This document shows positions 1 to 12,685 of a DNA stretch of 64,000 bases, one piece after another. Position numbers and translations under genes: made by a program. How positions within the stretch are numbered: position 1 is the stretch's first letter; each line of letters opens with the position of its first letter. Origin of the DNA: Cornus controversa (lineage: Eukaryota > Streptophyta > Magnoliopsida > Cornales > Cornaceae); the NCBI GenBank assembly GCA_026545225.1, contig CM048846.1, positions 86,755,270 through 86,819,269 of the forward strand. The letters are read 5' to 3'. The notes under the pieces are model-generated. The model was not told where the DNA came from. It saw only the letters and a list, made by a program, of their open reading frames with translations, and made no database searches.

Positions 1-639
1 TTTATGCTAGAACTCAAAATTTTCAAACAAGTTGAGCTTGAGCTCAACGAGAAATGTTTGAGCTGATCTCAATTGCTCTTATACAAGCTTGACTTGAGTT
101 AGAGCACAAGCTTGATTGTTGAGCTCAAACTCAAACAATCGAAAGCTCGACTTGACTCGTTTATGTTGTGAAAATTAATAGAAAAGAATATGAAACATGC
201 AAGTAAAGCCACACAGATTTACCATGTTCACCCAAAATCTAGGGCTATTTCTTTGGTGTTGCAGAGTTTTTACTATGATGAGAAAAACGGGATACAAATA
301 CAGAGAGTTTAGACTGTACATATAGGCACCTCCTAGGGCTACCTAACAAAATTACCAAAATACCCTTCCAAAAAAGTTAGATTCACAAAATTGGGTCAAG
401 GTGTACAGTATAGTTAGGCTCCACACTTCCTATGAGTTTATAACCCTACTCAATACATTAATATAGAGCATTATGTCTTTGATTCGGCAAGAACTAAGAA
501 GCAAAAGACCATGTCATTGAAAATATACTAAGATGATGCTCTTTGACCATTTCGTACTTCTTTAGAAATAATATTGGAAGAGTCGGCTAGCCCAAAGCCT
601 GTTTTGCAATAGAAGTGCAACTTTAATGGCCAACTTGAG
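1..639. other. Intergenic, no gene seen
   Basis: No coding exon is recognisable. The first 180 bases are rich in repeated AGCTTGAGCTC-like words on both strands. Such words are common at the ends of degraded plant transposons, but no boundary can be drawn. Confidence 0.4.
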
Positions 640-905
640 CCTCACTCAATTTTTTAAGGGCTTAGACAATTATTTTTATAATTAGGATTAAGCTTGTAGG
701 ATAGGCCCTTTTGGTTGCAAGCCGGAGCTACCATAGATTATGGCTAGAGCAAAGGGATGAGGCCCTACTAAGGATAACGAGCACTCCATTCGCTTGAGCT
801 GAAAAGTTTCAACTCAAACTTAATTAGGGTTGAGCATAGGTTGAGATGTCAATCATCCAAACTCAACTCGAACTCGAATCTTAACATGACTTGTATATTT
901 TTAAT
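640..905. repeat. Fragment of hAT-like family 1
   Basis: Two blocks resemble parts of the intact element at 42197-42795: a block near 655-695 ending in a TTTTTATAATTAGGATTAAG-like stretch, and a block near 795-905 containing TCAACTCAAACTTAATTAGG. About 90 unrelated bases lie between them, so this copy is broken or carries an insertion. No terminal repeat or target duplication is visible. Confidence 0.5.
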
Positions 906-1115
906 TTAAAGGGTAAATTATTCTGACCTCCCTTAAGGTTTGGCTTAATTACCGTTAGATTAAATTTTTTACAAAATTACTCTAACACCCTTGTCAGTCT
1001 AACGATCTGTTAAACAAAATCACATCTAATATACAATTATAAAAGTACCCTCAAGTAATAATGTTTTTGTGCAAAAATAACCTCAATTTCTAATCATTTG
1101 ACTGAAATTAAGATG

Positions 1116-1116
<1 letters not shown>
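906..1116. repeat. Truncated arm of a Mutator-like element
   Basis: The stretch starts with GGGTAAATTATTCTGACCTC and continues with spaced CTCCC and CCGTTAG words. These match the layout of the long terminal inverted repeats at 58016 and 63230. No opposite arm is present nearby, so this is probably a single remnant arm. Confidence 0.4.

Positions 1117-1152
<36 letters not shown>
1117..1152. repeat. TA microsatellite
   Basis: An uninterrupted run of about 18 TA units ends exactly where the inverted-repeat element at 1153 begins. Confidence 0.9.
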
Positions 1153-1155
<3 letters not shown>

Positions 1156-2065
1156 AGACGATATTCGCATTCCTATTTTCTCCATTTGCACTCCCATATT
1201 AAAAGAAATGTTACTTCTAACCTTAACTTTACATGTGAATGATTATTTTTTTTCAAAATACTAAACTACCCTTTCAGATATTTTTTTTTGTCTTTAATCT
1301 TTAATATTTTCAATCTCTTTTGATAGAACTAAAAAAATATATATCCGAAAAAAAATAACCCAAAAAAAAATTTCTTTTTACAGAACCCAAAAAAAGTTAT
1401 CTATGTTTTTTTATTTTAAAATTTCTTTTTACAGAACCCAAAAAAAGTTATCTATGTTTTTTTATTTTATTTTAATTATCTCTTTTGACAAGACTCAAAT
1501 TTTTTTTTATCTCTATTGAATAAATTATCTCTTTTAGTAGGAACAAAAATTAAAAAATATCCAAAAAAAAGTTATCCTTGTTGAATAAGTTATCTCTTTT
1601 GACAAGATCCAAAAAAAAAAAAAAAACTACCTAAAAAAAAGTTATTCTTGTTAAATAAATTAATCTCCATTGAGATGACCCAAAAAAAAGTAATATTTAT
1701 TAATATAGTATCTCTTTTGACCGGATTAATCCAAAAAAAAAAAAACTACCTAAAAAAAAGTTATTCTTGTTAAATAAATTTATCTCCATTGAGAGGACCC
1801 AAAAAAAGTAATCTTTACTAATAAATTATCTCTTTTGACCGGATTAAAAAAAGAAATTATTTCTTTTGGAAGGAGCCAAAAGAAAAAATTAAAAAAAAAA
1901 AGTTATCTTTGTTGAATAAATTATACTTTTGATGACACCGAAAAAAAAGACCTCATTTTACAAGAACCAAAAAAAAGTATTAAAGAAAATAAAGAAGGTA
2001 AAAAAAATTATATTTTTTGGGAGGACCCAAACAAAAGTAATAAAGAAAGTAAAGAAGGATAAAAA
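1153..2065. mobile_element. A-rich terminal-inverted-repeat element, truncated copy
   Basis: The left end reads GGGAGACGATATTCGCATTC, nearly the same as the ends of the elements at 49144 and 49658. The interior is a degenerate array of runs of A joined to words such as TTATCTCTTTTGACAAG and GTTGAATAAATTATCTC. It includes a near-perfect 50-bp tandem duplication around 1365-1465. No right terminal repeat is found near 2065, so this copy is 3'-truncated. It carries no coding capacity. Confidence 0.65.
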
Positions 2066-2823
2066 AAAAGTTTACGTTATAATCAAACCCTAACTTTTAA
2101 CATTATTTGTATAAAATGAGTACCCCATTCTTGAAATTGCTTCATACTTGTAAGTTTGATGTTACCACAGCATCAAGCAGGTGCCTGTAAATGTAAATAT
2201 AACACTTGCATAACACATGGAATCAATTCTACATCAAACAAGAGGAATTTTCACCATTTGCTGCTTTAATGACTTAATTCTGCCTGAAGACATCACCATA
2301 GCTTCCACTATGAAAATTGGCAAGCACAAAATCACAATGAAAAAGCCTCAACTAAAGCAACAATTGATTCACAAAAGAGTACATAAAGCATAGTTTGTAT
2401 ACGACAAAATAAAATCTGTAAGGTGAGGTGCTTGATTAAGCTGTTTTTTTCATGTGACATCACAAATTCACCTTCCCCCAGGTCCCAGCTAGTATTCATC
2501 CAAAAAGCACTAGTATAAATTGTTGCCCAGAGCAAAAGCAAACTTGTATACAGCTTCACACTGCAAAAGGATACTGTATCCAACATAACAAAATACAAAG
2601 CCCAGTAGAGCAAGAGATCACTCACTGGATTTTAGATTACTCTTTGAAATCCTAATAACTATAATGGACTTCTTTAAATTTTAAGAGTTGTAATTAGGGT
2701 AAGCGAATCATCCGAGCTAGCAGGAGGCTCTCTATGACTTTCAATATGGCAATATCTTTATCCGGGTGCTGATACTGTGGGACATATATTCAAAATCAGT
2801 ACCAAAATATTGCAAATTTGTCA
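2066..2823 (-). other. Downstream flank and probable 3' UTR of the DENR gene
   Basis: This stretch follows the stop codon of the minus-strand DENR-like gene. It contains no recognisable domain. A 97-codon open frame on the minus strand (2332-2625) has a hydrophobic, low-information composition and probably arises by chance. Part of the region should be 3' UTR, but no clear cleavage signal can be chosen by eye. Confidence 0.45.
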
Positions 2824-5800
2824 TCAAACAGCTGGAACCTTTTTTCCAGCCTCGATAAAGTATATAGCAGTTTCTGGGACCTGCAATTGAAAATCGAGGA
2901 GTGAAGCTTTTAGCAGAGAAAGAGAGAGATGTCTAGCTAGCTTACATTATACATTTAATCTAAAACAAAATGTGATTAATTAATGTAATGCTCCAATTAT
3001 TTATTAGTCCTTTGCAAGCTAATTGAAGATTGGCAAAAGCAACAACTGAAAACTCACCCCACAACAAATCATTAAATTGTAAGAAACTTTATTATCCATC
3101 ATACCACTTTTAAAACTTCATCTACTTTCAAAAATTTGATGCTAAGGATAACATTAGGAAAGGATCCACAAACAATATAGCTATAGCATTTTTCTTTCTT
3201 CGTTACAGTAAAATAAAATTTGAGCACAGTTAATCGAGAAGGGGAATCATCATTATTATTATTATTATTACCTTGGCGAGAAACTCACCCCCACAGAAGT
3301 GGAGCAATCGGAGTAAGTTTCCCTGGTAAAATGGAATGGGCGAATACAGTGCAAAAAACCATCATGTACATTGTCAAGTGTATATTATAAGCCATTCTTC
3401 CTTAAACTGGTTTAAAACACATTTTGTGCTACATGACAAATTATTGAAGAAAAGATGGTTTAAGTAAATTACATCAGGCCAGGTTTCTGTAATGAACTCC
3501 ACGATATCATAGGCAATGTCTCCTTGAACGTCAATTTGCTCCTTGTCAGTTGGCCCCTGCGAAGAAGCCATTTTTAATTATTAGGAAACAAAAATATACA
3601 GGCCATATCTTCTTTATTAACACATGTAACTCCTCTACACCTTAACAATAGATGCTCCAGAAGCAAACTTCTTCCCAAGCTTTTTAGAAGCATCATTAAG
3701 TTTGATCCCTGAAACAAGATTCCTAAAGGTTAGATATCCAGTAATTACGCAACTTCCACATTATCCTACCTTCTGAATTTAAAAGTGCAACAAAGTCACA
3801 ATAGCATTTGGCTCACCAAAGAGGTCCAGTCCTTTCACAGTGGTGATACATTTGCGCTTGTTACGTACAATCTTTTCAATAATAACTTCTTGCTTCTCCT
3901 ACAAACAATACAAAGTGGCAAACATTATTTCTCTGTTCTTATATCTGATATTATTCTCCTAAATTTATATCTAGGTATCATTAACTAGAGTATCATAAGA
4001 TGAAAATCCCATAGATCACATGCCATCAAGCAGCAATTTTGAACTAAAAAATGTAATTATACCACCCCTGAAGTAGATAGCTCTCAGCACTCCTATCATT
4101 AATGTAAATCAAGTTTGGTACCAGAGTACTGAAGAATAAAAATGCTACCACATGAAATCAGAATATGCTCCATTAAAGGTAGATTCATTAGGTATTGAAA
4201 TTTCTCAAATCCAGGCACTGTTATCGTTAAAACCAGGCCCTTTCTGACTTCGTAATATTCAAAGGGAAAAAAAATTAAGTACAATAAAAGAAAGAAAAGT
4301 AATTACCTGATATATAACAGATGCCCATTGCCAAGGATATTGGTTGGACTGGCTAGCTAACATGGCTAAATCATTTGAGAATGTAAAAGAGTGCAGTTGG
4401 TAATTGCTGGCTAAATTATTTCCCCAACAAAATTTAAATTATGATGTTTTTTTCATTAATAACTAAAGAAGATTAGACTGTTTAATCAATATATATGATT
4501 TTATCATGCATGGCAATCTGATGTCTTGAAAAGAAACATGCCTCACAAATGACCACAATTGACGTGCAAAAAGGCTACCTTTGGGTCAACGACCAAGAAA
4601 ACAAAGGAAAAGCATAGAGAAAATACTTAAAGAAGAATACAATTTTATTTGGTCTATCACGTTAATGAGTGAAAGTCATGTTAGATCAATTTCATTAACC
4701 AATATCTCTTAGCTTCGAATATTGGGTGAAAGTCATGTTAGAATTAGGATTATTTATCGTTCAAATACTTCCAATTCAATGGAGAACAACTTGTAGACAA
4801 CTTTTTTTGAGCAAACATATTATTGAAGGTCATGTAAATTGTAATGTAAATCTCACCTACATTTTCTACTTTTCTACTTGTTGTCCTCCATTTTCTACAC
4901 TTCTTTAAGTCTTTAGAACCCCTACAGCCAAATCTGTTGTACCCTAAAAAACCTATTTCACAAACCCAAACCCCTTCCTCCATTTTCCAACCCTAACACT
5001 TAAAAGAACTACCCATCCTAGTTATTGTTCATGCTTACTGTTCACAGCTTATGATCAGCCTTGAAGTTTTTGTTATAGTTTATTGAATCCTTGAACTGGT
5101 AACCCCTTCTTACACCATTTACATATTACATACCCTAAAATGTAATATTCCCAATAACCTTTATCCACAGCACCATCCCAACACAAACACACAAAAACAA
5201 AACCCAACAAAAAACAAAAAAAAAAAAGAATAAGTCAAACAATAATCAGCCTTGAAAACTTCCTTAAAACTGTTCTACATCATCATGATGAATGACAACC
5301 ATATTTAGCAGAAGGAAAATCTAACATCTAAAGATAGCCACCTTAAGTACAATAATGGAACCTTCTACATGATATCGTTACTGCATGGTCTAAAAAGAAT
5401 TTATAAGAGAATTTATGGCATTCCTCTACTAGTATGTAACTTTGTAGTAAAGTTTTATGAGGTACATAACCATATGAATCTTAAATTCTGTTATGAAAAA
5501 TTCCACAAACTATACTCCTCAATATATGTTCATATTGTAATTTTTCTTACTCATACCCAACTGACATACCAAAATTTTCTAAATTATAAAAAAGGCAATT
5601 AATTTGCACTTTTAAATGTAGAATAGTTTGTTGTGCGTGTCTTGTAATGAAACATAGTTTCTAAACATAATTACTTCTCACAAGTCAAATGAACATCAGC
5701 TAAAGGCCAAGCGATTGATGGGTCAATAAAAAGATAGTGAATTTTAGTGAAGTATTTTAGATTTGTCAAATAATTGACTATTGTAGAGTTTTAATAGTTC

Positions 5801-7156
5801 TATCAAGAAGCATATCCAAATACTTTTCTTAAATAAGAGAAATTAATAGTAACACTTAAGTATTTAGGTTTCAAAATTCAAATGCCCATCAGCACCGTTC
5901 CATTGTTCAAGTGAGAAGTACATTGTTATAAAATTAATGTTTACTTTTTCCTACTTGATGAAAGCAAGATGTCAAATCCGAATCTGCAAGATCTTATCAA
6001 GAAAATTGAAACAAGAAAATGAAAACGAAAATGAGGAAAAATGAGGACTTTAGCAATAATGCATACGATTTCCAAAATTTGTTTCATGAAATACATTAAG
6101 CCTGATACTGAATACAATAAAACTCTAGATGCTATAAAATTCCGTATGCATGCTAAAAATTTTGCTATACATGCAAAAGAGATTCTTTGTGTAACTTTAT
6201 AAAAATAAAAAAGACAGTGACTATGTTACCTTCTTCTTTGTCTTTCCACCTGGGAGACGTTTCACTTCTTGCTTAGATGAAGATTCCCCTGAAAAACAAA
6301 AAGATAAATACAGTCCAAAAGTCATTTCCCCAAACCCCAAGGAGAGACACTTCGGCAACAACCTCCTTTGTAGATTCTAAAGCATGACACGCAATTTAAG
6401 GTAGTGCAATGTGTCCACCCATTATTCTCTTAATTTTCTAGAAATCAATTTCGATAACTTTCGATCCTTTATTAGATTTCCGAATTGAATCTACCATAAG
6501 GTGACTTACACACTGATATCAATTGTGGAATGATAATTGACATCAACCCCTTATTCATAAAGACTTAGCAAAGGTAAATATGTAACTGAATTCATCCTTA
6601 GTAGTCTATATTCATAACAATTTTCATTTACCGTCCATTGATTGCTAGTAAAAAGAAAACATAACCTACTCCACATTGTCAATATAATTGTATTCGGATC
6701 CGTCAAGTTTGATATTATCCTTTTTAACCCGAAAGAAAAAAAAATTGATTTCTATAATTATTTCGATATTTTCTCGGCAAACAAACAGACCATTTAAAGT
6801 TTACCAGAAGGAACTGCTCTCTCGCCACCACCAGAAGAGATTCCAACCGATTTTAGCCGTTCCGAAAGATTCTCAGCTCCTTTCTCGTTTGCCTCTGAAC
6901 CCGAAAACATCAATAACAATACAATCAAAAAATGTACATAAAAACATCCATTATATATATAAATATTTATAAATATGTGTATAAATATATATGGAATATA
7001 GTTTATACCTTTGAGGAGATCAGGGTAGAGTTCGGGGGCGTTGTTGATCAACCAGGGCTTGCATTTCTCGAAATCGGGTCCGAATTCACAGTACTCGGCG
7101 GGTAGAGTACACACGGGACAGTACAGGACTTGAACTGGTTGGGGTTTTTCCGCCAT
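2824..7156 (-). CDS. DENR: DENR/TMA22-type translation factor (SUI1 domain), seven exons
   Basis: Exons on the minus strand in transcription order are 7009-7156, 6805-6894, 6230-6288, 3817-3898, 3641-3708, 3473-3556 and 2824-2880. All introns are GT-AG and the phases join without a break to give 195 aa. The product opens with MAEKPQPVQVLYCPVC. It has a Cys-rich N-terminal zinc-binding region (C13, C16, C23, C32), a Lys-rich linker (residues 85-102) and a C-terminal SUI1/eIF1-like domain (about 103-180) with EKIVRNKRKCITTVKGL and KEQIDVQGDI. DENR acts with MCT-1 in the cytosol on 40S ribosomes, in re-initiation after short upstream ORFs and in removing tRNA from post-termination complexes. The length matches plant orthologues. 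The ATG at 7156 is chosen; an upstream in-frame TTG at 7162 is not a plausible plant start. Intron 3 is unusually long (2331 bp). Family assignment is firm; exon ends are inferred from splice consensus and family similarity. Confidence 0.93.
3899..6229 (-). other. Large intron 3 of the DENR-like gene
   Basis: This 2331-bp intron separates the linker exon (6230-6288) from the first SUI1 exon (3817-3898). Short open frames inside it (for example 5369-5602 plus and 4750-4983 minus) show no recognisable domain and AT-driven composition. No transposon ends are obvious, so its extra length is unexplained. Confidence 0.7.
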
Positions 7157-7403
7157 GTTCAAGCGCTCTCTCTCTCCTCTACTTTCTCTCTCTAGGTTTT
7201 GTAGCGTGTGTGAAGTATTGATGCAACGAAGGAAATAGAAAGCATTCTCAGGGGGGAATTGAATTCCCCTGTTCTGGTTTTCCCTGTAGGCGTAAGAATC
7301 CGGAAATGGAATTCGATTCCGTCGTAGTAAGAATGGAAATTGTGGGCTCTTAGTTTTTGATTGCAGATTGTTCGAGTCCAGTTAAGAAATAGTTCTTCGG
7401 TAC

Positions 7404-7560
7404 AAGGCCCAATGTTGAGCTTCTAGACATATTGAGTATGCCATGGACCACATAGGCCCAAACTTGTCTAGGACGTTAGTAAAATTAGAAAGACTAAGAG
7501 AAAAATATTGAATACTATGGGCCAACATGGCCCAAACTTATCTAGGACATCATTAAAATT
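7404..7560 (-). promoter_or_regulatory. Duplicated site II (GGCCCA) promoter module upstream of DENR
   Basis: Four GGCCCA/TGGGCC-type motifs lie about 250 to 380 bp upstream of the DENR start codon, at 7405-7411, 7454-7460, 7518-7523 and 7528-7534. The stretch around 7433-7486 is repeated with a 74-bp period at 7507-7560, including the shared word CCCAAACTT and TCTAGGAC. Site II motifs bound by TCP factors are typical of plant genes for ribosomal and translation proteins, which fits the gene. No TATA box stands out; the leader is CT-rich (7171-7196). Regulation is inferred. Confidence 0.55.
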
Positions 7561-8748
7561 TGGACGTATAATTCCATTTGTGTCCTTTTGCAACCCCTCT
7601 TTGCAATTCGTATTTTTCTCCTTCAAAATTGTGTTATAGCAAAATATGAATTAAGATTGCAAAGGGAAAGTGAAAAGGGTTGAGATATAATAAGGCAGCC
7701 TAAAAAAAAAAATTAAACGATCACCTCTTATAGGTTTGATCAATACGCATATTTTATCATATTTTTCAAGACTCGACCAGGAGTATTTCTTAAAGAAACA
7801 TACACGTACGAACTAAGTTTGAGAGTATATATGTATGAGAATATATATTTATTTAATAGGTAATAAATGCACTTTACTTTTTTAACGTGAAGTAATATTG
7901 TTGTTTTGATTTAATTTTTGAGAATAAAGTATAAGAAGCATTTATGTTCATTATTGTCATTCTTGCCTTAATCATATATGAAAGCCTTAATCCACGTGAA
8001 TGGGATTGATTAGAATGAGAATTCATAAAAAAAAAAAATATGATTTGACGTAAGTTTTATAGTCACTTGTCTACCTATACTAACCCTCCTCCTTTTCACA
8101 TTCGACCTTGGACAACGACAATAGGAGAATTCGAGTAAGTATTCATCAGAGATATCCTACTTGGTGATAAAAGACAAAAACATGTACATTTATAATTAAG
8201 TGGAGGGCATTTATCATTACTCCCATGTGATATACTAAATAACTCCAATATACATAGAGTATAATGTGTTGTTTCAGCTAGAGAATGACTTGACAGTTGA
8301 CACCCGTAACAAATAATTCGATGTACCAAATAATTCAAAGAAGAGTCTACGTAATATAGGAAATACTAATTTAAATTTTCATATACCAAATAATTCAGGG
8401 AAGAGTCTATGTAGGATATGCTAATTCAAGTTTTGATGTAACATGACGTGTTCAACAAAGACACCTCATTCACTCGGTCTGAAAGTGATATTTATGTTAT
8501 GAAATAGTGCTTGAATAGAAATAAATAATTAAATAAAAGAAAAAAGAAGATTATTTTTCTCTCATTGTATTTGATTATATCAAAAGAAAATTATAACAAG
8601 TCCATCCAAATGTTTCATTAAAGATTATCAATATAATTGATATGGATTTTGAATCATACAAGAAGTTAGATTGACATTAAATCCCAAAGAGCGAGATAAG
8701 TGGATAAGGATAACCATAACTCTTCACCTATAACTCTCCCACTTTCTC
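7561..8748. other. Intergenic, low-complexity AT-rich
   Basis: No gene is recognised. A minus-strand open frame of 80 codons at 8096-8338 shows no domain and overlaps a local tandem repeat. Confidence 0.5.
8325..8444. repeat. 60-bp tandem duplication
   Basis: The word ACCAAATAATTCA followed by AAGAGTCTA recurs at 8325 and 8385, giving two diverged units of 60 bp. It looks like a local tandem duplication. Confidence 0.65.
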
Positions 8749-8918
8749 AAGAAAGTCTATAGTACATCGAGTGTATTTTGCCACGTGGTTCACTTTCTAA
8801 TTAAAACTCAACATTTTCATTAGTAATAGAGACATGGGGAGTTTTTAAGAGAAATGCTGAGTTTTGATTAGAAGGTATACTGCGTGGCAAAATACACCCA
8901 GTGTATTGGCATTTCTCT
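8749..8918. mobile_element. Short fold-back MITE
   Basis: The left arm (8749-8817) and right arm (8852-8918) are imperfect inverted repeats. The left arm contains GTGTATTTTGCCACG and TTAAAACTCAACATTT; the right arm holds their complements CGTGGCAAAATACAC and AAATGCTGAGTTTTGATTA. A spacer of about 34 bp separates them. The unit could fold into one long hairpin. No clear target duplication is seen, so the class is undetermined. Confidence 0.65.
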
Positions 8919-10006
8919 GTAATTAAGGGGTTTCGTTCAAGAAACCCTAGTACTCAATTTTTGCTAGTTACTTCCTTAAAAGCGATCCTTGTTCGATCCG
9001 GTACCACGTCGCTATATTTCTTCCACGTCATGATAAGGAGTTGCATCCTCAATAATAATATAGTCAATTATGATATTCTTAGAATTCCTAATTACATCAA
9101 ATGATTTCTAATAGGTTTAAATTTTTAGAATAATCAATCAAGCTAAAAATAATATTCCCCAATGATGGTTGAATTTGGGATTTGGGGAGAGTTATACCTG
9201 ATATGAGACTTTTATCTCAATGAGAGACTAAACAACACGGAAGCCTGAAGGACCGTTCAGCGGAAACCTAAAGGACACATTCAAAGTTACGCCTAAATTA
9301 CAGACATAATTACTTTTTGTTCTATATTCTATCAAGCGCTGACTTAATCGTCAAAGTGACCCTAACTGACATCTCTCCGACCTTGATCCTAACTCCTCTG
9401 TCTTGCAAGCAACTCGTGCCAAATTAGATTGTGGAGATTTTCTGCTTCAACAGTACAGTTATTTAAAAATTCATTCAAGTTAGCATTTGAATTGCCCCTT
9501 TTGTTGGAATAGTTGATCTGTTCTGATAGATCGAAATAGTAGAAATGAATAGAGAGGGACAGAATGAAAACAAACAAAAATGAAATGAACGATTCATCAG
9601 TGAACACTAATTGAAAGTTGCCGAGAACCTTCTTTTTTGATGTCAAAGATCATAAGGTACGCCTACTGGTGGACAACCGAGACCAAAGCATGTCGTGAAA
9701 GAAGTACACTTGTTGAGCGTCAAAAAACGTGACATGTCGAGAAAGGTGGAATCACCATCTCTAAGTTCAAAGGCTGAAAATTGATTTAATGGGTTGGTTT
9801 TTCTCTCAACCTTTCACAGGGGATGAAAAGAAAAGAGGTCAACTGGAGTGGAAACTAAGACGGGGCCGAGAATCTATGATCAATCCGAAGAACCAAAGGA
9901 TGGTTTCATCTAAATTCCTATTCGGATGAAATTAAGAAAAAGAAAATGGATCTGAACATTAATTTGTTAAAAAGACCCTTTCAATATTTATTATAAATTC
10001 TAGAAG
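8919..10006. other. Intergenic, probable degraded retrotransposon sequence
   Basis: No gene is seen. The segment 9180-9420, with words such as GCGCTGACTTAATCGTCAAA, resembles stretches often met in plant LTR-retrotransposon ends, but this is an impression without an alignment. Minus-strand frame 9389-9646 (85 codons) has no recognisable domain. Confidence 0.35.
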
Positions 10007-10011
10007 AGTTT

Positions 10012-12648
10012 TGTTATGTCCCGAATCCCAAAGACCCGAGTTACGACTAAAAAAAATATAAGAAAGGAATAGAAAAAGATTCGAACCCCGGACCCCGAGC
10101 CGACATCAAAGTCGTCACTGCGGAAGTGATAAACAACTTAACTATAATTAGCATGCACTAAACATGCTTAATAGAGAAGATAAATCACAAAACTCTTGAA
10201 TATAACATGTCATACAAATAGAGAAGTACTAAGCCAAAAGACTGGCCCTGAATAACGTAACATACATGTTATTCAAGTTATACCTAGTACATGCAAGTAT
10301 AACTACAAAACACCAAAAAAGAAATATGTCACTTCAAGCTTTCTGGATCTCCATCAACATCTCTTCCGTCTATTTTTTCTAAAAAATGTGATACATCTGT
10401 AGGGTAAGCAACGACGGCTCAGTAAAAATGACTCAACTGTTCCCCCTTAAATATTTCAGACTGAAGTAAGAATTCTTAAGCGAACATACACGCAACGTTG
10501 TTCTTTCTAACATGTTCCTATTTCCCTTTCCACATGCTTCACAAGTATTTGCTAATATACATTTACACATAAGCATGAAATATAACCTGCTCATAAACAA
10601 TGAAGCCATAACTCTTCCATAACAACTGAATAATAAATCTATTTATAATAGATTAAAAAGCTTAAAACTTGAAATGAACAATTTGCTTATTTAGATGCAG
10701 TGCAGATGACACACACACACACCCCACATGTAATTCAAATAGTCGTGTAACACGCATTAACAGAGCAGTCCTTAGACAGCCTTTCTGTACATTCCATGAT
10801 TTCGGATTACTAGTCCATAGGTTAACATGAAACCACTGGCCAATCAGGTGGACTTATCAACCACCAAGCATCTTTGTGCCTCTATTTTCAATTCCGACTA
10901 TTTAAAACTTCTCGAAAATCATAACTCACACATAATATGAATAGTATGAAAAAATTTATCAATATGAACAATGTAATAACAATACCCATAATAATTATCC
11001 TCATAACATTGGTTATGTATCTATGTGTACCAAGGTTTTAATGAATCGTACCTCAAGCAAAAATTTCATGTAAGTAAATATCTCTTTTCAATATTTAAAA
11101 TATTTAAACAATTATAATTTCATGCAAAAGTCATGTTGCACCGTGGAACCCTAGCTCCAAACATTAAAGTATAGTCAAAATTTTATAATTTCTCGAAGGT
11201 GTTACCTATCATGCTCAACATATTTAATAGGCATACACAAACACTTAGGCACTTTAAATAACCACCTAGCATGCTTTCTCAACTAATGTACACACGAATG
11301 ACCAAAATACCCCTAATAGTCCATAAGCTGTCAAATGAATTCAAATGAACCCCAATTCATCCATTAGCATTCCTACACATTAATTAAGTAAAATATAGGA
11401 TGTTTGAACACACATTAGCAAACAAAACATACATGTTACCACTTTTTTCCAAAATACTCTTCTTGAACAAAAGTTAAGCTTTTTATTCCAATACATCAAT
11501 GGATGATCTAAGACTTCCATAAATTTACAATCAGTAGCACAATTACTATAAAAGTAATTTAGAACTTCTAGTTCTTACACAACACTAGAGTTATCATGCA
11601 ATAAAGTGTACTTGAATTTTAAATTAAGAGCACAAGTGATCCAATTACATACATGTCTCAATGGTAAACCTCCCTAACAATGCTAATAGGCATAATCCAA
11701 GGTCTAAACACATTTAGCATGCTCAAAACACAAAAACCCCAATTTTTCATGAAATAAAGTAAACTTTAATCTTCACATTTTGTAATACATGTTAGAATCT
11801 CAACCTAATACTTACTAAAGTCTTAAAACAATAGAAGAGGGAGTTAAATTCATTCCTACCTCAAATCCAAGATGGATTGAAGAAACCCCCAAATTGAATT
11901 TTGAAATTTAATTTAAAACTCTAACTTTTCTTCAAAAGCTTTAATGTAGAAATCAATAAAAATGAATGAAAACCTTCAAGTCCCAAAGCTTCCAACACTA
12001 CAAACCATACACAACACTCATTCTTCAAAGTTCAATAATTGAAAAAGAAGATGAAGAGAGGAAGTAAAAGAAAATAATAGACAAAAGTGATGGAAAGAAA
12101 CACTTACATGCTACTACTCTACTAGCACCAACATTAACTATCACCAACAACCTTGGACCAAGTCTAACCTTCAAGCACTTTTAATGGAGGAATAAAGAGA
12201 CCAAAATGAGAGATGGAGAAAAAAAGGAAAGGGCTGGCAGAACTTATGAGGAGAGAGGAAGACAATTTTGCATTTTCTAGCTCAAAATCTATAGATATAT
12301 ATCTATATTTTCCACCATTTCTAGAAACTTTTAGACTCTCCCAAGTGAAAAGTCTCTTTTACCCTCCATTTTACTCTAAAACTACCACAATGCCATTCTT
12401 TTTCAAAAAATTTACGATGGTGCCATCTATAATATGAAATTACTAAAATACCCTTCACTTAAAAAAAAAATACCGAAATTGTCCCAAATCTTTTTGGAAA
12501 AGACAAACATATTCTCGCGTCCCACCATTTCGTAGAACTATTCTTTAACTTTGAAAATGTCTGGGATTAAACTAATACTTGAAATTGAAAATCCGAACAT
12601 CCAAATATAGAAATGAAATAATAAAAATAAAACATTTTAATAAAATAA

Positions 12649-12685
<37 letters not shown>

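Noticed and set aside
6794..6972. Open frames running through the first intron of the DENR gene
   Set aside because: They are read-through of exon 2 into intron sequence; splice sites and family similarity define the exon as 6805-6894.
7157..7162. Longer start (TTG) for the DENR-like gene
   Set aside because: TTG is not a normal plant start, and the ATG at 7156 gives the family's conserved MAEKPQPV N-terminus.
10078..10098. B-box-like word (GATTCGAACCCCGG) suggesting a tRNA gene
   Set aside because: No acceptor stem, D-arm or anticodon arm fits around it; such words are common in plant LTRs and this one lies inside the solo LTR.
12213..12437. 74-codon frame starting MEKKRKG
   Set aside because: It lies inside the solo LTR, has no domain and no support as a gene.
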